Assembly (NCBI GenBank): GCA_040506895.1
Contig: JBEVVY010000001.1
Coordinates: 2,465,116-2,529,115 of the forward strand
Source: Sedimenticola_A sp040506895
GTDB lineage: Bacteria; Pseudomonadota; Gammaproteobacteria; Chromatiales; Chromatiaceae
Length of the DNA: 64,000 nt
Direction: 5' to 3'
Shown here: one piece after another, positions 29,276 to 37,500 of the stretch
How positions within the stretch are numbered: position 1 is the stretch's first letter
Layout: every line of letters starts with the position of its first letter
Notes under the pieces: model-generated
The model's input: only the letters and a program-made list of their open reading frames with translations
Databases searched by the model: none
Told to the model about the DNA's origin: nothing
Program-made: the position numbers and the translations under genes

Positions 29276-29280
29276 TACTT

Positions 29281-29844
29281 TTACCTGGACTCCATCAGGC
29301 CATGGATACGGCGCACGTAGTGCCTGGTCTCGGAAGGTGAGTAGGGTGCCACCTGCTCCCACTCGGCCACATTCTCGGTCTTCTCAACCGCTTTTTTATA
29401 GGCCCGCCTGATCTTGGAGTGCCCCGCGTTGTAGCTGGCGAAGGTGAAGCTCAGCTTTTCCCCGTTTGGCAGCTGTTTCTTCCAGCGCTTGTAGAGCTTG
29501 CGGTCGTAATAGATGGCTGCTGCAATGTTCCACTCGGGATCGGTTATGTCGATGAAGTGGGGATTCTTCTCTTTTATCTCTTTGAAGGTGGCGGGCATGA
29601 TCTGCATGATGCCTATGGCACCCGCCTTGCTCTTTGCCTTCGCCTTCAGCCCTGATTCTGCGATCCCCTGGGCCTTGAACCAGTGCCAGTCCATACCGGG
29701 CCCGAAGTAGCGCTTGGTGTACTTCTTGAAGGTGCGGTCGTACTTGCTGGTCCAGTACTTGTCTTTTACATAATCGCCCTTGCCCGCCAATGCGAGCATC
29801 GGTATCAGTACTGCCGAGCCGAGCCACCAGCCCTTGTGCTTCAT
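29281..29844 (-). CDS. Lytic transglycosylase-like protein (SLT domain)
   Basis: A 187-residue exported protein. The signal peptide is GSAVLIPMLALAG. The SLT lysozyme-like fold has the catalytic Glu in FKAQGIAESGLKA, then AGAIGIMQIMPATF and FASYNAGHSKI, and ends ETRHYVRRIHGL. Such enzymes cut peptidoglycan between MurNAc and GlcNAc in the periplasm. It starts in a 1-bp overlap (TGATG) with the stop of the DUF350 gene, so translation is coupled. Confidence 0.92.
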   Translation of the reverse strand: MKHKGWWLGSAVLIPMLALAGKGDYVKDKYWTSKYDRTFKKYTKRYFGPGMDWHWFKAQGIAESGLKAKAKSKAGAIGIMQIMPATFKEIKEKNPHFIDITDPEWNIAAAIYYDRKLYKRWKKQLPNGEKLSFTFASYNAGHSKIRRAYKKAVEKTENVAEWEQVAPYSPSETRHYVRRIHGLMESR

Positions 29845-30074
29845 CAGTTGAGACCCAGGCCTATCACCAGCCCCAGGGCGGTACCGATGCCGATGAAGAT
29901 ACCCATGATCATCACGCCGACGGCGAGATTGCCCTTGGCCAGCTCATCCGGGATGCTGAAGTTGACGATATGACTGAACACCTTGCAGCCCAGCCACATG
30001 AAGAAGAGGGTGAGTGCACCGCCCATGATGGCGTAGACGAAATTGAGCAGGATGGGATCGATTGAATCGGACAT
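29844..30074 (-). CDS. DUF350 small membrane protein
   Basis: A 76-residue protein with two hydrophobic helices (FVYAIMGGALTLFFMWLGC and GVMIMGIFIGIGTALGLVIG) separated by FSHIVNFSIPDELAKGN, the typical DUF350/UPF0719 pattern. The function is unknown. AGGAGG lies just upstream of the ATG. It precedes a lytic transglycosylase with a 1-bp overlap, which suggests a cell-envelope role. Confidence 0.87.
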   Translation of the reverse strand: MSDSIDPILLNFVYAIMGGALTLFFMWLGCKVFSHIVNFSIPDELAKGNLAVGVMIMGIFIGIGTALGLVIGLGLN

Positions 30075-30172
30075 CCGCCGACCTCCTTGGGTTTTATTTA
30101 TAGTTGTAGGTTATCCGTAAAGGATAGAAGCCCTAGCGCAACGGTCAACCCCCCAGCCCTGGGGATATTGGG

Positions 30173-30985
30173 TTACATGCCCCTGGCGGCCTTTACCTGC
30201 TCGTAGGCCTGGCGTATCTCGTGGGTCTTCTGGGCCGCCATCTTCATCATCTCCTCGGGCAGGCCCTTGGAGACCAGCTTGTCGGGATGATGCTGGTTGA
30301 GCAGGCGCCGGTAGGCCTTCTTCACCTCGGCGTCACTGGCATCCTTGGAGATATTGAGAATGGCGTAGGCGTCGCTGAGGGTGGGACCCTTGGGTGGCGA
30401 CGCTGCGCGTCCACGGCCTGCACCGGCCCCTGCGTAGTGACGCTCCGCACGGATCATCTTCTCCAGCCGCCGGAAGGCGAACTCGGGCACGCCGAGCATA
30501 TTGCAGATGTGCAGCAGCAGCTGTTCCTCCGCACTGTCCATGCGTCCGTCGGCATAGGCGGCCTGGATCTGGATCTCGATGAACATCTGGATCAGGGTGT
30601 TGCGGCGGTGGCACTCGCGGCGGAACTGATCGAGCACCTCGTCCAGCGGAAAATCGTCCGCCTTGCCCTGGTTGAACAGGTTGATGGCGGTACGGCGCAT
30701 CTCGGCACTGAGATCCATCTGGTCCATCACCGCCTCGGCGAGGGCGATCTCGTCCCTGGAGACCTGGCCATCGGCCTTGGCGATACGCCCCATCACCGAG
30801 AAGACGGTGGTGAAGAAGGCGGTCTGCACACGTTCGCGATCGCCGGGGTTGAGCTCCTCGACCCCTTCCAGCCCCTTCATGCCCTTGTCCAGGCTGTGGC
30901 CCAGCACGGCACCCAGCAATGCCCCCAGGGGTCCGCCCAACATGAATCCGAATGCGCCTCCGGCGACTTTACCCCACCAACCCAA
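30173..30985 (-). CDS. djlA: DjlA-like membrane-anchored co-chaperone
   Basis: A 270-residue DnaJ-like protein. The N-terminus is a glycine-rich transmembrane segment (GGAFGFMLGGPLGALLGAVLG), followed by a TerB-like helical domain (SVMGRIAKADGQVSRDEIALAE...) and a C-terminal J domain with the HPD motif in NQHHPDKLVSKG. DjlA stimulates DnaK ATPase and is linked to capsule control in E. coli. It is 12 bp downstream of the CbiM-like permease gene, which may be co-transcribed. Confidence 0.94.
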   Translation of the reverse strand: MGWWGKVAGGAFGFMLGGPLGALLGAVLGHSLDKGMKGLEGVEELNPGDRERVQTAFFTTVFSVMGRIAKADGQVSRDEIALAEAVMDQMDLSAEMRRTAINLFNQGKADDFPLDEVLDQFRRECHRRNTLIQMFIEIQIQAAYADGRMDSAEEQLLLHICNMLGVPEFAFRRLEKMIRAERHYAGAGAGRGRAASPPKGPTLSDAYAILNISKDASDAEVKKAYRRLLNQHHPDKLVSKGLPEEMMKMAAQKTHEIRQAYEQVKAARGM

Positions 30986-30997
30986 TGCTCAATCTCC

Positions 30998-31663
30998 TCA
31001 TTTGCCTTTGATGTACAGCTCGTCACTGAACGAGTAGACCCAGTTCGGACGATAGACTACCAGAACCGTCATGATCCAGCCGTTCAGAAACGCCTCGGGC
31101 ATCGCCATCAGCGGAAAGAAGGGCAGAAAGGTCTCCTCCAGCTCCACCATGGCGTACTCACCGCTCAGCACCAGCAAACCGGTAGCCACGTAACCGCTGA
31201 CCAGCATAACCAGCCCGGCGGTCAGAAAACCATTGACCAGTACGTAGATGAAAAAGTTCTTCGGCAGCAGGGAGCGCACCAGTACCAGCAGCACCTGGGT
31301 CAGGGTCACCGGCAGCACGCCCAGCACCAGGGCATTGAGTGCAAAGGCCTCCCAGCCGCTGCTACCGTTGATGGTCACTCCCAGCAGGGCGAGGCTGCAG
31401 GCGATCACCCCGAACGACCAGCCGAACATCAACGTGATGGTGGTTGCCCCCAGGAGGTGGAAGCTGAGCCCGCTGTTGACCTGTGCGCTTACGCTCCAGA
31501 GCACCAGCAACGCCACGCAGCCCCCCAGGAAGACATGCCACTGCTCCCGTTCGAGCATCCTTCGCCAGGGCGCCATGCGCAGGGCATAGAAGAGAGCAAG
31601 GCCGTAGAGCGCGCCTATCCACCAGAGCACCGTGGTCGAAAAAAGCCCCTCACTCAGCTGCAT
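30998..31663 (-). CDS. CbiM-like energy-coupling permease
   Basis: A 221-residue membrane protein with about six or seven helices. The GLSFHLLGATTITLMFGW segment is the conserved His-containing stretch of CbiM/ECF S-components, but the metal-site N-terminal MHI of true CbiM is absent; it begins MQLSEGLFSTTVLWW. No ATPase or T-component genes adjoin it, so it may act alone or share an energising module encoded elsewhere. Metal (Co or Ni) specificity is not readable. No cobalamin riboswitch was seen upstream. Confidence 0.82.
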   Translation of the reverse strand: MQLSEGLFSTTVLWWIGALYGLALFYALRMAPWRRMLEREQWHVFLGGCVALLVLWSVSAQVNSGLSFHLLGATTITLMFGWSFGVIACSLALLGVTINGSSGWEAFALNALVLGVLPVTLTQVLLVLVRSLLPKNFFIYVLVNGFLTAGLVMLVSGYVATGLLVLSGEYAMVELEETFLPFFPLMAMPEAFLNGWIMTVLVVYRPNWVYSFSDELYIKGK

Positions 31664-31872
31664 CTGCTCTATACCTTGTTTCCCGCATCATCCTGCCTTT
31701 AACGATTTATACCCGATTTCCGTCTCCGGGACCTCTGAATTGATCAGACCGGCCGGGTCTGGAAGAATTCAACAAGGGAGTAACGCCGTTCCCCCCAACG
31801 CCGCCAGAGGCAGAAGTCTGCCCCACGCAAGCGGACGGCGTCATTGATATTCACCCATCGGCAGGAGCAGAC

Positions 31873-32340
31873 ATGGATTCAGATATCTCCCCCTCGGAAC
31901 GCCGCGCCATGGAGGCCGTGCTGGAGTATGTCGGCTTCTGGCCCCGGGTCGGCGCCACCCTGATCGACTCCATCATCGTCGGTATCATCACCACGCCCGC
32001 ACTCTACTGGGCCTATGGGCCCGAGTATTTCAGCGATACCGAGACGCTGATTGCGGGCCCGGTGGATTTCATCGTCTCCTACCTGCTGCCGGCCATTGCG
32101 GTGATCATCTTCTGGCGCTACAGGGGGGCCACGCCGGGAAAAATGCTAATCCATGCCAAAATTGTGGATTCGAAGAGCTTCGAGGCGCCCTCCACGTGGC
32201 AGCTCATTGGCCGCTACCTGGGCTACTTCGTCTCCATGCTGCCCCTGATGCTGGGCTTTATCTGGATAGCGATGGACAAGCGGAAGCAGGGGTTTCATGA
32301 CAAACTTTCTGGCACCGTCGTCATCCGCAGCTATGATTAA
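31873..32340 (+). CDS. RDD-family membrane protein
   Basis: A 155-residue membrane protein with three hydrophobic helices. The RDD family pattern is seen as GFWPRVGATLIDSIIVGII (the R and D of the first helix) and YRGATPGKMLIHAKIVDSK. The function of RDD proteins is unclear; some affect ion transport. GCAGGAG upstream supports the ATG at 31873. The 209 bp between it and the divergent CbiM-like gene show no clear element. Confidence 0.9.
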   Translation: MDSDISPSERRAMEAVLEYVGFWPRVGATLIDSIIVGIITTPALYWAYGPEYFSDTETLIAGPVDFIVSYLLPAIAVIIFWRYRGATPGKMLIHAKIVDSKSFEAPSTWQLIGRYLGYFVSMLPLMLGFIWIAMDKRKQGFHDKLSGTVVIRSYD

Positions 32341-32412
32341 AGGTAAGGGCACGTGAGAGAGGGGGGGTTCGCCTTTGGGGTGACGGACCCGGTGCCCAAG
32401 GAGGAGGAAGCC

Positions 32413-32706
32413 ATGACCTCGCCCATTCCAAAAGTCGGAGACTGGTACCAGACCCTGGAAGGAGAGACACTGGAGGTGGTCGCCTTCGATCCCGATGACC
32501 AGACCATCGAGATCCAGTACTTCGACGGGGCCATCGAAGAGTACGACATGGAGACCTGGGAGGAGCTGGAACTGAGGCCGGCCGAGCCGCCTGAGGACTG
32601 GTCCGGATCCCTAGACCTGATGACCGAAGACTACGGGGTGGACCAGGACCATCCCGCCGGGGAGCAGCATCTGCATCCCCTGGAAGACATCGAAAACACT
32701 GATTAG
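32413..32706 (+). CDS. Small acidic protein, DUF6763-like
   Basis: A 97-residue, very acidic protein. I placed the start at the ATG at 32413 because a perfect AAGGAGGAAG precedes it; an upstream GTG at 32353 has none. The motifs VGDWYQTLEGETLEVVAFD, TIEIQYFDGAIEEYD and PAEPPEDWSGSLD resemble a small family of gammaproteobacterial proteins (DUF6763, from memory). There are no membrane segments. The function is unknown. Confidence 0.75.
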   Translation: MTSPIPKVGDWYQTLEGETLEVVAFDPDDQTIEIQYFDGAIEEYDMETWEELELRPAEPPEDWSGSLDLMTEDYGVDQDHPAGEQHLHPLEDIENTD

Positions 32707-32798
32707 CGGGCGCAGCCCTCAAGTTCTCTCATGGCACGCCGATAAAAATAACGAGACCGGAAAAAACCTATTGGTTATCGGTACTCGGGAGGTGCGAA

Positions 32799-33014
32799 AT
32801 GCTCAGCTTATACGATATGGCAACTGGCGAACTGATCCTTCAGGGTAAACGTAACGCCACTGCAACCACATCGCCGGACAGGCGCGAGCTGGAGATTTTG
32901 TGCCCCGCAACAGCATTGCAGGTAGTCTCCACTGAAGCCTGGCCAGAGCCTCCGACTCTACCCCCGGAACTGGCCCTGGTACCGGCTGAGAGCTTTGTAG
33001 AGAAGCGGAAATAG
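32799..33014 (+). CDS. Small hypothetical protein
   Basis: A 71-residue protein with a good ribosome site (GGGAGGTG before ATG at 32799), followed closely by a strong terminator, which supports it as a real gene. The sequence starts MLSLYDMATGELI, is polar and has a proline-rich middle (PEPPTLPPELALVP). No family is recognised and no signal or membrane segment is seen. Confidence 0.55.
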   Translation: MLSLYDMATGELILQGKRNATATTSPDRRELEILCPATALQVVSTEAWPEPPTLPPELALVPAESFVEKRK

Positions 33015-33033
33015 ATTGGTACTGTGCAAGAGA

Positions 33034-33080
33034 GGCCCGTGGCAAACACCGCGGGTCTTTTTTATGTACAGGATGTACGG
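33034..33080 (+). terminator. Rho-independent terminator plus small hairpin
   Basis: GGCCCGTGG pairs with CACCGCGGGTC, followed by six T at 33058-33063 and then GTACAGGATGTAC. From the T-run to 33080 the sequence is identical to the region after the amtB terminator. Confidence 0.85.
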
Positions 33081-33083
33081 ACA

Positions 33084-33257
33084 GGTAATTGCTCCAGCAT
33101 TACCTGCACTTCCGCCATCCCTGGCGGTCGTATGCCGCGGGTGCACGACTGCAGGGATGCAGGAGGTAGAGCGAAGCAGGAAGCCTGAGCCGAGGGATGC
33201 ACACGACTCCATGGATGGAGGAGTTAGGGCGAAGCAGGAAGCCAGAACCGAGGAGCG
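33084..33257. repeat. Array of short hairpins with a 57-bp tandem repeat
   Basis: Copies at 33144-33200 and 33201-33257 share a constant tail (GCGAAGCAGGAAGCC) but carry different small stems, CTGCAGGGATGCAG and CTCCATGGATGGAG. Upstream lie GGTAAT...ATTACC and CCGCCATCCCTGGCGG. The region is non-coding. Confidence 0.75.
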
Positions 33258-33291
33258 GCGCATGTACGTACGGGAGCCGCGAGCACCCGCA

Positions 33292-33636
33292 TCAAGCACC
33301 GAGAACGACCTTCCCCCCATCCACCTCCACTTCCAACCGCTGAAGCTTCCTGTTGACGCAGGGCCCGTACACGCAGAGTCCGCTCTCGATCTCGAACAGT
33401 GCGCCGTGCATGGCGCACTGTATGAACTCACGCTCGCGGTCGAGAAACTGGTCAGGCATCCAGTCCAGGGGTGCACCGGTGTGGGGGCAGTTGTTTATAT
33501 AGGCGTACACTGCACCATTTTTGTGCACCAGGAAGCCCTCGACGCGCTCTCCGTTCAGTTCAATGGTAACCCCCTTGGAGGCCCCCTTCGCCAGCTCGTC
33601 CAGGTTCGCCAGCACCAGCTTCTGCGTGCCACTCAT
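33292..33636 (-). CDS. Rieske [2Fe-2S] ferredoxin-like protein
   Basis: A 114-residue single-domain Rieske protein. Cluster ligands are C50 and H52 (NNCPHTGAPLDW) and C74 and H77 (IQCAMHGALF), the canonical CxH and CxxH. C88 and C93 are extra. There is no signal peptide, so it is a soluble ferredoxin of the kind feeding electrons to oxygenases or reductases, though no such enzyme is nearby. Its ATG overlaps the end of the PfkB-kinase gene by 4 bp, so the two are translationally coupled. Confidence 0.92.
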   Translation of the reverse strand: MSGTQKLVLANLDELAKGASKGVTIELNGERVEGFLVHKNGAVYAYINNCPHTGAPLDWMPDQFLDREREFIQCAMHGALFEIESGLCVYGPCVNRKLQRLEVEVDGGKVVLGA

Positions 33637-34499
33637 GATGCCACCAGGTTATCCAGGCCTATCTGGCCGCACTTGCGGCCTGCCAGCCTGCAGGCCGCCT
33701 GCAGGCTATCCGGAGCGGAAAGGCCTTGCAGTTGCGCATCGATCACCCCCGCGTTGAAGACATCCCCGGCCGCCAGGGTATCCACCACCTTCTGCGGGGG
33801 ATATGCCGGGCTGCGGTGGATCACGCCATCGCTGTCCAGCACGGCTCCGCCCTCATCACCCCAGGCGAGAAACACCCGGCTCTCCCTGCCGATCTGAGGC
33901 TGCAACGACTGCAGGAAGACCTCGGCATCGGTAAAGCCCTTTTCGGTCACGTAGGCGCGGGAGAAGAGCAGCAGATCGGGTATGCCGAAGAGCGCATCGA
34001 TACCCGGCCGCTCCTTTTCGATCTCGAGCGAACAGGATATACCCGCGGCCGCGACCCGCTTCAGCATCATCGCCAGGTCGGGCACATTGCGCCCCTCGAA
34101 ATGGATCCAGTCGAACGCCTCGAGGGGTATCCTGCGGAACGCTTCGGCACTGTACTCCGGCAGGTCACGGTAATGAACGATGGTGCGGCTGCCAGTGGCC
34201 AGGCTCAACGAGACGTAGGAGGTCGGTGTCTTACCGCCCGGATAATGCTCACAGTAATCGGTGCCAATCCGGTGACGATCGAGATCCGCCATCACGTGAC
34301 CGCTGTCAGTGTCGTCGGCGATCATCCCAGCCCAGTCACAACGCAGTCCCAACTGGCTCAGTGCAACAAGGGTATTGGTGGCGTTGCCGCCGCGGCTCAG
34401 CCGTTGCTGGCAGGCCCGCACCTCCTGGTCCTCGGCCGGGTAGCTGTCGACGCTGTTGATGATATCGAGGGTGGCGATGCCAACGGCAAGAATACGCAT
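33633..34499 (-). CDS. PfkB-family carbohydrate kinase
   Basis: A 288-residue sugar kinase. Family motifs are the N-terminal GIATLDIINSVD, RLSRGGNATNTLVALSQLG and the C-terminal DTLAAGDVFNAGVIDAQLQG with the catalytic Asp of the GAGD-like anion hole (here AAGDVF). The closest general type is ketohexokinase-like; the true substrate is uncertain. It is coupled by a 4-bp overlap to a Rieske ferredoxin, an unusual partner for a sugar kinase. Confidence 0.88.
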   Translation of the reverse strand: MRILAVGIATLDIINSVDSYPAEDQEVRACQQRLSRGGNATNTLVALSQLGLRCDWAGMIADDTDSGHVMADLDRHRIGTDYCEHYPGGKTPTSYVSLSLATGSRTIVHYRDLPEYSAEAFRRIPLEAFDWIHFEGRNVPDLAMMLKRVAAAGISCSLEIEKERPGIDALFGIPDLLLFSRAYVTEKGFTDAEVFLQSLQPQIGRESRVFLAWGDEGGAVLDSDGVIHRSPAYPPQKVVDTLAAGDVFNAGVIDAQLQGLSAPDSLQAACRLAGRKCGQIGLDNLVAS

Positions 34500-34561
34500 G
34501 GTCTGTTCAGGTAACTGGATTTCTGCCGGAACGGGGAATCAACACGCCGGCTATCTGCCGC

Positions 34562-37500
34562 TCACTCGACGTCACGCACAACCCTGAAGCCGAGCACGAA
34601 CAGCTTGGTTTCGGATTCGTAGGGGGTACGCTTGGTGGTCCTCAGGCTGTCACCCGACTTGTTGAAGGCTCCACCCTTGACCACCCGTTCCGGGCAGGCA
34701 GGCTCAACCCAGGCCGAGCCATCGGTGGGTGCACCGTCGTATCCGAAGTGGTAACAGTCAGCGACCCACTCCATGACGTTGCCGGCGGTATTGTGCAGTC
34801 CAAAACCGTTGGCGGGGAAGGTACCCACGGGAGCGGTCGACACGCCATCCCAGCGGCTTCCGCAGTTGAAGCAGTTGGCGCTGTTCTCGGTGAGGTCGTA
34901 ACCCCACCAGTAGACTGCGTCACTGCCGGCACCCGCCGCATACTCCCACTCCGCCTCGGTGGGCAGTCTGTAGCTTTCACCGGTCTGCCTTGAAAGCCAC
35001 TCGGTGTAGTCCACCGCATCCTCCCAGCTGACATTGATCACCGGCCGGGCACCCTTGCCCCAGCCAAGGTCATCGGGAAGCTGGCGGCCGGTGGCACGGG
35101 TGAACCGCTGGTAGTCGTCGAACGTAACCTCGTAACGCCCGATGGCAAAATCACCCACCGCAACATCGTGGGCAGGGCGCTCTTCACTGGCGAGCTGACT
35201 GCGATCGCTGCCCATGGTGAACTGGCCACCACGGATATAGAGCAGTTCGGGGGCACGCCCGCCGCCGCGCAGTCGATCCTGAAGCTTGGAGCCCGTTGCA
35301 GGCCTGGCCGGTTCAGGCGCTGCTTCGACCACCTCGGGTTCAGGCTCGGGCGCAGGCTCTGGTTCAGGTGTCACTTCGGGCCCAGGCTCTGCCTGAACCA
35401 CCGGTTCGCTGACCGGTTCGGGTTTCGGCTCAGGCGCCACTTCCCGCGGCGCTTCCACCGCCGGCGGCGGTGTCACCGTAACCTTGGGCGCCTCGGCAAC
35501 AGGGGCCGGTGCCTGTACTTCGGTCTTGTCTGCAAAGAGTCCGCTGATGAGCTCACCCTTACCGCCGATGATCGAGAGCCCTTCAGCCACCACGAAAGCG
35601 ACCACCGCGCCAATGGCGATGCCCACCATGCCCCGGCCTCCGCCGGATGGGGCGGCCATCTCCAGCGGCCCCTTGGCACTCAGGGCGCTACCGTCACCGG
35701 TATCCTTGATGCGTTCGCTCTCCACCTGCTGCTGCAGTTTGTAGAGCGCCTCTTCAACCTGTTTTTTGGCATCCACGGACTCCTGGCTGCGGAACTCGGC
35801 CTCGTCCGCCTCGACCTGGGCGATCTCGAGGGCCTGTTTCAGCCGGTCCACCTCGCCGTTGCTGTCCTCTATGTTCTCTTCGAGCTTGCGCAGGTCGCTC
35901 TGCAGGCGGGCGATCTGGTGTTCACGCTCATCAATGGACCTGCGCAGGGAGTCGCCCTCCTGGCGCAGCGCTTCGCTCTCGGCCACATTTTCGGAGCCGC
36001 CGGCCTCCATCTCTTTCAGCCTGCTCTGGGCCTCTACCAGCTGGGACTTGATCAGGGCCACGTCTCCCTCTTCGCCCTGGGACTGGAGTTGTGCCCTTGC
36101 CTCCTCAAGCTCCTCTCTCAACTGATTGAGATCGGACTCGGCCATATCCCTGACCAGTTGCAGTTCGGTGCGCAGGGACTCGACATCCTCACCCTCGATT
36201 CCCTGGGCCTGCTTGATCTGTTCCACGTTCTCTTCCATGACGCGACGCAGCTCTTCGGCCTCGCCGGTCAGTCGCTCGACCTCCGCTTCGGCGGTAGCAC
36301 GCTTGTCGCGCTCCTCTTCCAGGGCGGCCGCCTGTTCGGCAGCACCGCCTGATTCCACGGACAGCTCCTCACGCTCACCCTCCAGCTCGGTGATCCGTTT
36401 CTCTGCCGTGTCGAGGGCCTGGTCAGACTCCTCCAGTGCCAGTGTCAGGCTGTCGAGCTCAGCCTGGAGCACCTTCAGTTCGTCGCCGCCGGACTGCAGC
36501 TCGGCGAGTTGCCTGTTGGCCACCTGGCCAGCCTCTTCAGCCGCTTGGCGTGCAGCCACTGCCTCGGCGAGCTCCTTGCGCAGAACATCCAGCTCTTCAC
36601 CGGACGCTTCAAGCTGCTGACCCTGCTCCTTGAGCTGGGTTATTTCAGCATCACGTGCTTCCAACTGCCCGGCGAGCTCTTCAACACGTTTCTCTGCCGC
36701 CTCGCGCGCTTCGGTCGTTTCGTCCAGGGATTTACGCAGACCCTCGAGCTCCTCGCCACTCTCTTCAAGCTGCTGGCCCTGCGCCTTGAGCTGACTTATT
36801 TCAGCATCACGTGCTTCAAGCTGCCCGGCGAGTTCTTCCGTGCTCTTCTCTGCGGCCTCGCGGGCTTCAGCCGCCTCTTTCAGTTCATTGCGCAGGCTCT
36901 CATCCTGCTCCTTGAGTGCAGCCACCTCGGTGTCACGCTCGGAAAGCTGGTTTTCAAGCTCACCTGTTTTCTCGTTGGCCTGCTTGATACTCTCTTCGCC
37001 TTTCTGCAGCTCAGCCTTGAGAGATTCGATCTGGGCCTGCCACTGGGCGGCCTCCTCTTCGCTGCCCGCCTTCGCTGCCAGGGTCTGCTCGAGTTCGCCG
37101 ATCCTGGTCTCTGCAGTGGTGAGCTTCTCCTGCAGACCCTCGGCCTCTGCCTGAAGGGTCTCGCTCCGCTTCGCCGCCTCGCCACCCTGCGTGGTTGCCT
37201 GTGCCAGCTCCTCGCGCAGCTCAGCCACCAGCTTTTCATGGTCGGCCTGGTGGGCCACTGACTCCTCTTCCTGGGCCACACGACTGGCTTCCAGCTCGGA
37301 CGCCCGGTGAGCCGCATCGTCAAGCTCACCCTGCAACCGCTCCTTCTCCGACTCGAGTGCCTCTATCTGTTGCCGGGCCTCACCAGCCTCTTGCTGCTGC
37401 TTCTCCAGCTGTGACTGCTGCTCCTGTGCCCCCTGCTCTTTTTCATTCAGTTGGGTTTCGAGCTGTGCAATCTTTTCGTTTGCGCCTGCCAGGTCGCTCT

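Noticed and set aside
30221..31702. Long plus-strand open frame antisense to djlA and the CbiM-like gene
   Set aside because: Its protein is His- and Gln-rich with no recognisable domain; the opposite strand carries J-domain and permease motifs.
31664..31872. Cobalamin riboswitch ahead of the CbiM-like gene
   Set aside because: No B12-box-like sequence or extended structure was recognised in the 209-bp gap.
33016..33897. Plus-strand frame crossing the repeat array, Rieske and PfkB genes
   Set aside because: It starts in repeats and is antisense to two genes with complete motifs.
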